A stretch of 64,000 nt of DNA from Corylus avellana (lineage: Eukaryota; Streptophyta; Magnoliopsida; Fagales; Betulaceae). The notes beneath the pieces were generated by a model. The model saw only the letters and a program-made list of their open reading frames with translations, was not told the DNA's origin and searched no databases. The translations under genes were made by a program, and so were the position numbers. Numbering within the stretch: position 1 is the stretch's first letter; every line of letters begins with the position of its first letter. The stretch spans positions 5,213,001 through 5,277,000 of the forward strand of contig NC_081546.1 in assembly GCF_901000735.1 (NCBI RefSeq), written 5' to 3'. Shown here piece after piece: positions 60,691 to 64,000 of the stretch.

Positions 60691-61102
60691 AAGGCATAGG
60701 CATGCTTCACCCTGCAAAGCTGAATTAGGTCCAATGGATTACTACCAACTCGAACTTGAAGTAGAATTGTTATGTTCCACTCATCTTAGGAGTGCGTTCA
60801 GTCCCACGATTTCGTAAGCTAAAAGCAGGTTTTTCAACAAAATTGTAGAAAGTGTTCCGATTAAAAGTACATTTAAAAATACATGATTTTAAAGTCCTTA
60901 AGCAACACGTATTCTTTCCCACTGGTGTGAGAAAAGTACTAGTTCATATTATGAAAGCTAATGAAATCCATGATGATGACTCATGCAATTAATTACTTTG
61001 CATCAACTTTTTCGCTGGAAAGTCCTGATTTATGAAAGTGGATTAAGCATCAAACAAATGATTATTAGGATTGATAACTTCATCATAATTACATATTTCA
61101 CG

Positions 61103-62089
61103 ATGGAAAGGGTGTTTCTTACATGTTTCCCACCTCTATGCAGAGGAAAACCATCTTCTTCCACCAACGTTAATATTGATGAATCTGTCAGCTTATTTTC
61201 TTCTCTAGTTTCCGACATCGACACGCTTCAAACATGGCTACTGCCTGAAGGTTCCATTTCCCTTCGATGGTGCTCTGAAGCCACTAATCTCCTGAGGAAG
61301 ATGCACTCCCAGCTGCTTCTCTTTTACCAGAAATCTGAGATACCCAGTTCGTTGGATTGTATAAATATCTTGGATGTTTACATGAAAGAGACCATCAATC
61401 TCCTTGATTTATGCAACTCTCTAAACTCAGCCATTTCTTGGATGGGAAGGTATCGGCTAACGGTCGACCTCGCCGTTAGAAAGTTCTGTGACGACCAGAT
61501 TGCAGATGTTGCAGCGATCAAAGCTGAGATTGAGAGATTAGAAAATGAGAGCAAGAAAATTTGTGGGGTTGAGAAGAGGAAATATAAGAATATGTTCAAG
61601 ATCGCCGCCATGGCTGAAACTAAGAGCAAGAATCGTCATCATCATCATGATAGCACTATCCGTTTCATCTACGCCGTTAAAAGCACCATTGATGTAATGG
61701 GCATGCTTCTTTTTTCCGCAATTCTCTATCCAGTTTCTGATATTGGAGAGTACGAGGAAGTTTATCGTTGGTTTCCTCAGCTGAAGTTTTTCTCAGCTTC
61801 TCTTGGGAAGCTTGTGGGGTGCTGCTTGAAGGAGAAGGATTGTGCAAGGTCGGTTTTGGTTGAGAATATGGTTATTGAGAAGGCGGTTTTGGATATTAAA
61901 GAGGAGGTTTTGAAGGGGGAAGAAGGTGCGGATCGGGAAAGGCTAAGGACGAGTATCGATTTGCTGAAGAGAAGCTCTTTGGCTCTCAAAGAGGGCATGG
62001 AGATGTTTGAAGCTGTAGTGAAAGAGCTGTTTGCAGAGGTTGAGGATGGAAGGGATAAGTTGCTGGCTATGGTGGTCAATGGAAAGTAG
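61103..62089 (+). CDS. BPS1-like (BYPASS1-related) protein
   Basis: The frame from the ATG at 61103 encodes about 328 residues without introns (the frame is open further upstream, but the first 40 residues look unlike coding sequence). It resembles the plant BYPASS1/DUF793-like group: LPEGSISLRWCSEATNLLRK, then ILDVYMKETINLLDLCNSLN (the family's DxSVKLLDVCN-like segment), a coiled-coil-rich C-terminal half and a hydrophobic stretch (IDVMGMLLFSAILYP). BPS1 itself limits a root-to-shoot mobile signal in Arabidopsis; the role of relatives is poorly known. A CTATGCAG just after the start (61137-61144) could be a splice acceptor, in which case the true N-terminus lies in an upstream exon. Confidence 0.7.
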   Translation: MERVFLTCFPPLCRGKPSSSTNVNIDESVSLFSSLVSDIDTLQTWLLPEGSISLRWCSEATNLLRKMHSQLLLFYQKSEIPSSLDCINILDVYMKETINLLDLCNSLNSAISWMGRYRLTVDLAVRKFCDDQIADVAAIKAEIERLENESKKICGVEKRKYKNMFKIAAMAETKSKNRHHHHDSTIRFIYAVKSTIDVMGMLLFSAILYPVSDIGEYEEVYRWFPQLKFFSASLGKLVGCCLKEKDCARSVLVENMVIEKAVLDIKEEVLKGEEGADRERLRTSIDLLKRSSLALKEGMEMFEAVVKELFAEVEDGRDKLLAMVVNGK

Positions 62090-62334
62090 TGGTAATAGAT
62101 CGGTTGATGTATAAAATAATTCTTCATTTGTAAGTTATAACAATGATGAAAGTATTGTCATTTTTGATATATACACATGAATGCGAAAGAAATAGGTGGT
62201 GACAAACATACAGAAAATGTATCTGATATATATATTTTGTATGTATTTTTTCTATGGAGATTTTGTATGTGGTTGGACTACTTTTTTTTTTTCATTAAAT
62301 AAAGGTTAGAGAGGAAGGCCAATTGTAATTATCT

Positions 62335-62562
62335 TACTTGGGCGTGACCATAGTAGCACCAACCCGTAGGACGCCGCTCAGGAGGGGCCTAGATGGTGGG
62401 AATTGCAGGCGCTTCTTTAAGACCGGCCTAGCCATAGCTTAACATTCGCCCCACCAAGGCATCAATGGGACTTAAGGTGGCTAACACTAATAGGCTAAGA
62501 AATTTTCATTGCGGGAGTCGAACCTAGGCCCTAGTGCATGCCCAACCTCATGGGGATTATAT
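62335..62562 (-). mobile_element. SINE-like repeat, family B, copy 1
   Basis: On the minus strand: GGTTGGGCATGCACTAGGGC, box B-like AGGTTCGACTCC, then TTAGTGTTAG...CCCATTGATGCCTTGGT...TATGGCTAGGCCGG...CCCACCATCTAGGCCCC. It shares each block in order with 62640-62870 in the opposite direction. Confidence 0.65.
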
Positions 62563-62629
62563 GGTTGGACTTGTTGTATCTTATGAATAATACACTACCA
62601 ACCACCATTAGTGGTGGTGGTTAAGTGGT

Positions 62630-62875
62630 ATCAAAGAAACACTCAAGTGGTTGGGCACGCAATATGGCGTAAGTTCGAATCCTGTAATAAGAATCCTTAC
62701 ACTAGCTGATTAGTGTTAGATGTTTTGAGTGCCATTGATACCCTGGTTAGGCTGGGTTAGACTATGATTTAACCGGCCTTGAGAGAGCACTTGCAATTTC
62801 TCATGCACCATCAAGGTCCCCCCAGTCATTGATTCTCAGTAGGTACATGTTACTACAATCAAGCTCAAGTAAAGT
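62630..62875 (+). mobile_element. SINE-like repeat, family B, copy 2
   Basis: Plus-strand order: GGTTGGGCACGCAATATGGC, box B-like AAGTTCGAATCC, ATTAGTGTTAG, GCCATTGATACCCTGGTTAG, GGCC, CACCATCAAGGTCCCCC. It lies head to head with copy 1, about 70 bp away. 62876-63387 shows only simple repeats ((AAAG)n at 63015, (TTTTA)n at 63091). Confidence 0.65.
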
Positions 62876-63387
62876 AACTACAATTGGTCACCCCCTCCTA
62901 CTCTTTTTGAATAGAAAAAAATAATAATAATAATTACATTACTAAACCCGATATATCGGTCGAGATATAATGTGGAATTTTTTATTTTTTGTTAAGATGC
63001 AAAATGTTTTAAAGAAAGAAAGAAAGAAAGAAAAAAGTCTTATTTGAGTTAGGTTATGGACTGGTCATATTTATATTTTTTTTATTAATCTAAATTTTAT
63101 TTTATTTTATTTTATTTTATACTGCCTGGTTTGACCACCCCCAAAACAACCAAAGAGATCGTTTGGCTAGCGGAATGCGTATTCCATTGGGAAAGAGAAT
63201 AATTATTACTGAGAATAAAAGATGTTGGAATGAAATAGTTATTCCAATTCTCTAGTTTGGTAGCAACATGTATTTTATAATTTGAATTGAACTAAAATTA
63301 CTAGCAAGCCAATTTGATTTCTAACTTTTCCAAATCTCAATTTTTTTTTGTTTTTTTTTTAAAAAAAAAAGAAAAAAAAAAGGTTAA

Positions 63388-63462
63388 ACGTGTGGTGGCC
63401 GGCCACCCATTGCACTGGGTGTGGCCGCGCCACCCCTAGGGCCATCGGGGTGGCGGATTCTA
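63388..63462. repeat. GC-rich palindromic module
   Basis: GTGGTGGCCGGCCACCCATTG and GGGTGTGGCCGCGCCACCCC lie directly after A/T tracts. It has the same core words as 11585-11804, 31076-31126 and 58410-58530. Confidence 0.6.
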
Positions 63463-63479
63463 TTGTGCTAAATACTACC

Positions 63480-64000
63480 TAAATTAATAGATAATATTTA
63501 GTACATTTTACTCGCAAGTGCACAAGATCAAACGATAGTATAGTGCAACAAGTACGAGATCGATCCCACGAGGATTGTTGATTTTGTTTTAGAATTGATA
63601 AAAATATCAAATTGTCACTAAATTGATATTGTGAAGAAGAAATAAAAGGATATAAAGATAAATGAAAAGGTAAAGGCAAAGCTTTGATATCCACCACTAA
63701 TCATACTTAGATAATATAACAATATGCCAATGATCCAATCATATTACGAATACTTAATGTTTGCCAACGTAAGGGTATGAGTGTCTACTCCTTAAGCTAT
63801 TGATTTTCTTAAGCAACAAATTAGGCATGAGTGTCTACTCTAATTTTTTTCTTTCTTAAAGGATTTAGCATGGGTATCTACTAAGTTGTTCTTTAAGAAA
63901 TCATAAATCTGTGAAAATTGATAAATATATGAGGCCTAGGGCATGGGTGTCTACTCCAGGTTCCCCATATTGATTAACCCAAGAACCCGGTGTGGATTTA
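63480..64000. repeat. repeat-like sequence with a four-fold spaced motif, cut by the window edge
   Basis: It opens with ACTCGCAAGTGCACAAGATC and CGAGATCGATCCCACGAGGA, phrases I recall from plant LTR-element leader regions. From 63773 the motif GG(C/T)ATG(A/G)GTGTCTACTCC recurs at 63773, 63824, 63867 and 63939. No coding frame was found on either strand. Confidence 0.45.

Noticed and set aside
60983..61102. Forty extra N-terminal codons before the BPS1-like ATG at 61103
   Set aside because: Ile-rich and unlike family N-termini; probably leader or intron sequence that happens to stay open.
63773..63957. CRISPR-like array
   Set aside because: The motif is imperfect, spacers are unequal and this is a plant genome; it is repeat-element sequence.

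Overview
The window is nuclear DNA of a woody eudicot. Genes have short exons with GT-AG introns, intergenic DNA is AT-rich, and there are LTR, LINE, SINE and foldback elements. The GC-rich palindromic modules (GGTGGCC..GGCCACC) remind me of Fagales genomes such as oak, chestnut or walnut, but that is only a guess.

Layout. (1) 115-10769: a degenerate Ty3/gypsy Tat-lineage LTR retrotransposon on the minus strand, with AATAT target-site duplications, gag-protease-RT-dual RNase H-integrase remnants, a 71-bp tandem repeat and a plus-strand accessory gene behind its own TATA box. It seems to sit in the first intron of a minus-strand gene whose first exon (10891-10973) encodes a signal-peptide-like start. 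(2) 11276-12513: a Mutator-like foldback element with 9-bp duplications and a tRNA-derived SINE. (3) 13018-14967: an LRR receptor-like protein without a kinase domain, followed by a broken LRR fragment. (4) 17668-21293 (-): an organelle-type 5'-3' exonuclease, five exons. (5) 22419-26323 (+): plastid pyruvate dehydrogenase E2 (EMB3003 type), six exons. (6) 27120-30164 (-): the full-length LRR receptor kinase paralogue of (3), with an atypical kinase domain. (7) 34786-42497 (+): a NIPA-type magnesium transporter, nine exons. (8) 45958-46485 (+): a small acidic plant protein of unknown function. (9) 50490-58909 (+): histidinol-phosphate aminotransferase (HISN6), nine exons. (10) 61103-62089 (+): a BPS1-like protein. 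(11) 62335-64000: SINEs and other repeats.

How the genes relate. These are separately transcribed housekeeping and signalling genes. As I recall, exonuclease, LRR kinase, plastid E2 and NIPA genes also cluster in Arabidopsis (At1g34380, At1g34420, At1g34430, At1g34470), and a NIPA gene lies beside HISN6 at At1g71900-At1g71920, so the window looks like an ancestral syntenic block. Its main local changes are the inverted duplication of the LRR receptor gene with its promoter, loss of the kinase from one copy, and heavy nested insertion of small transposons in introns and spacers.

Exon coordinates were read by hand from splice consensus, open frame and remembered family sequences. All joins were checked for phase, but no alignment could be run.
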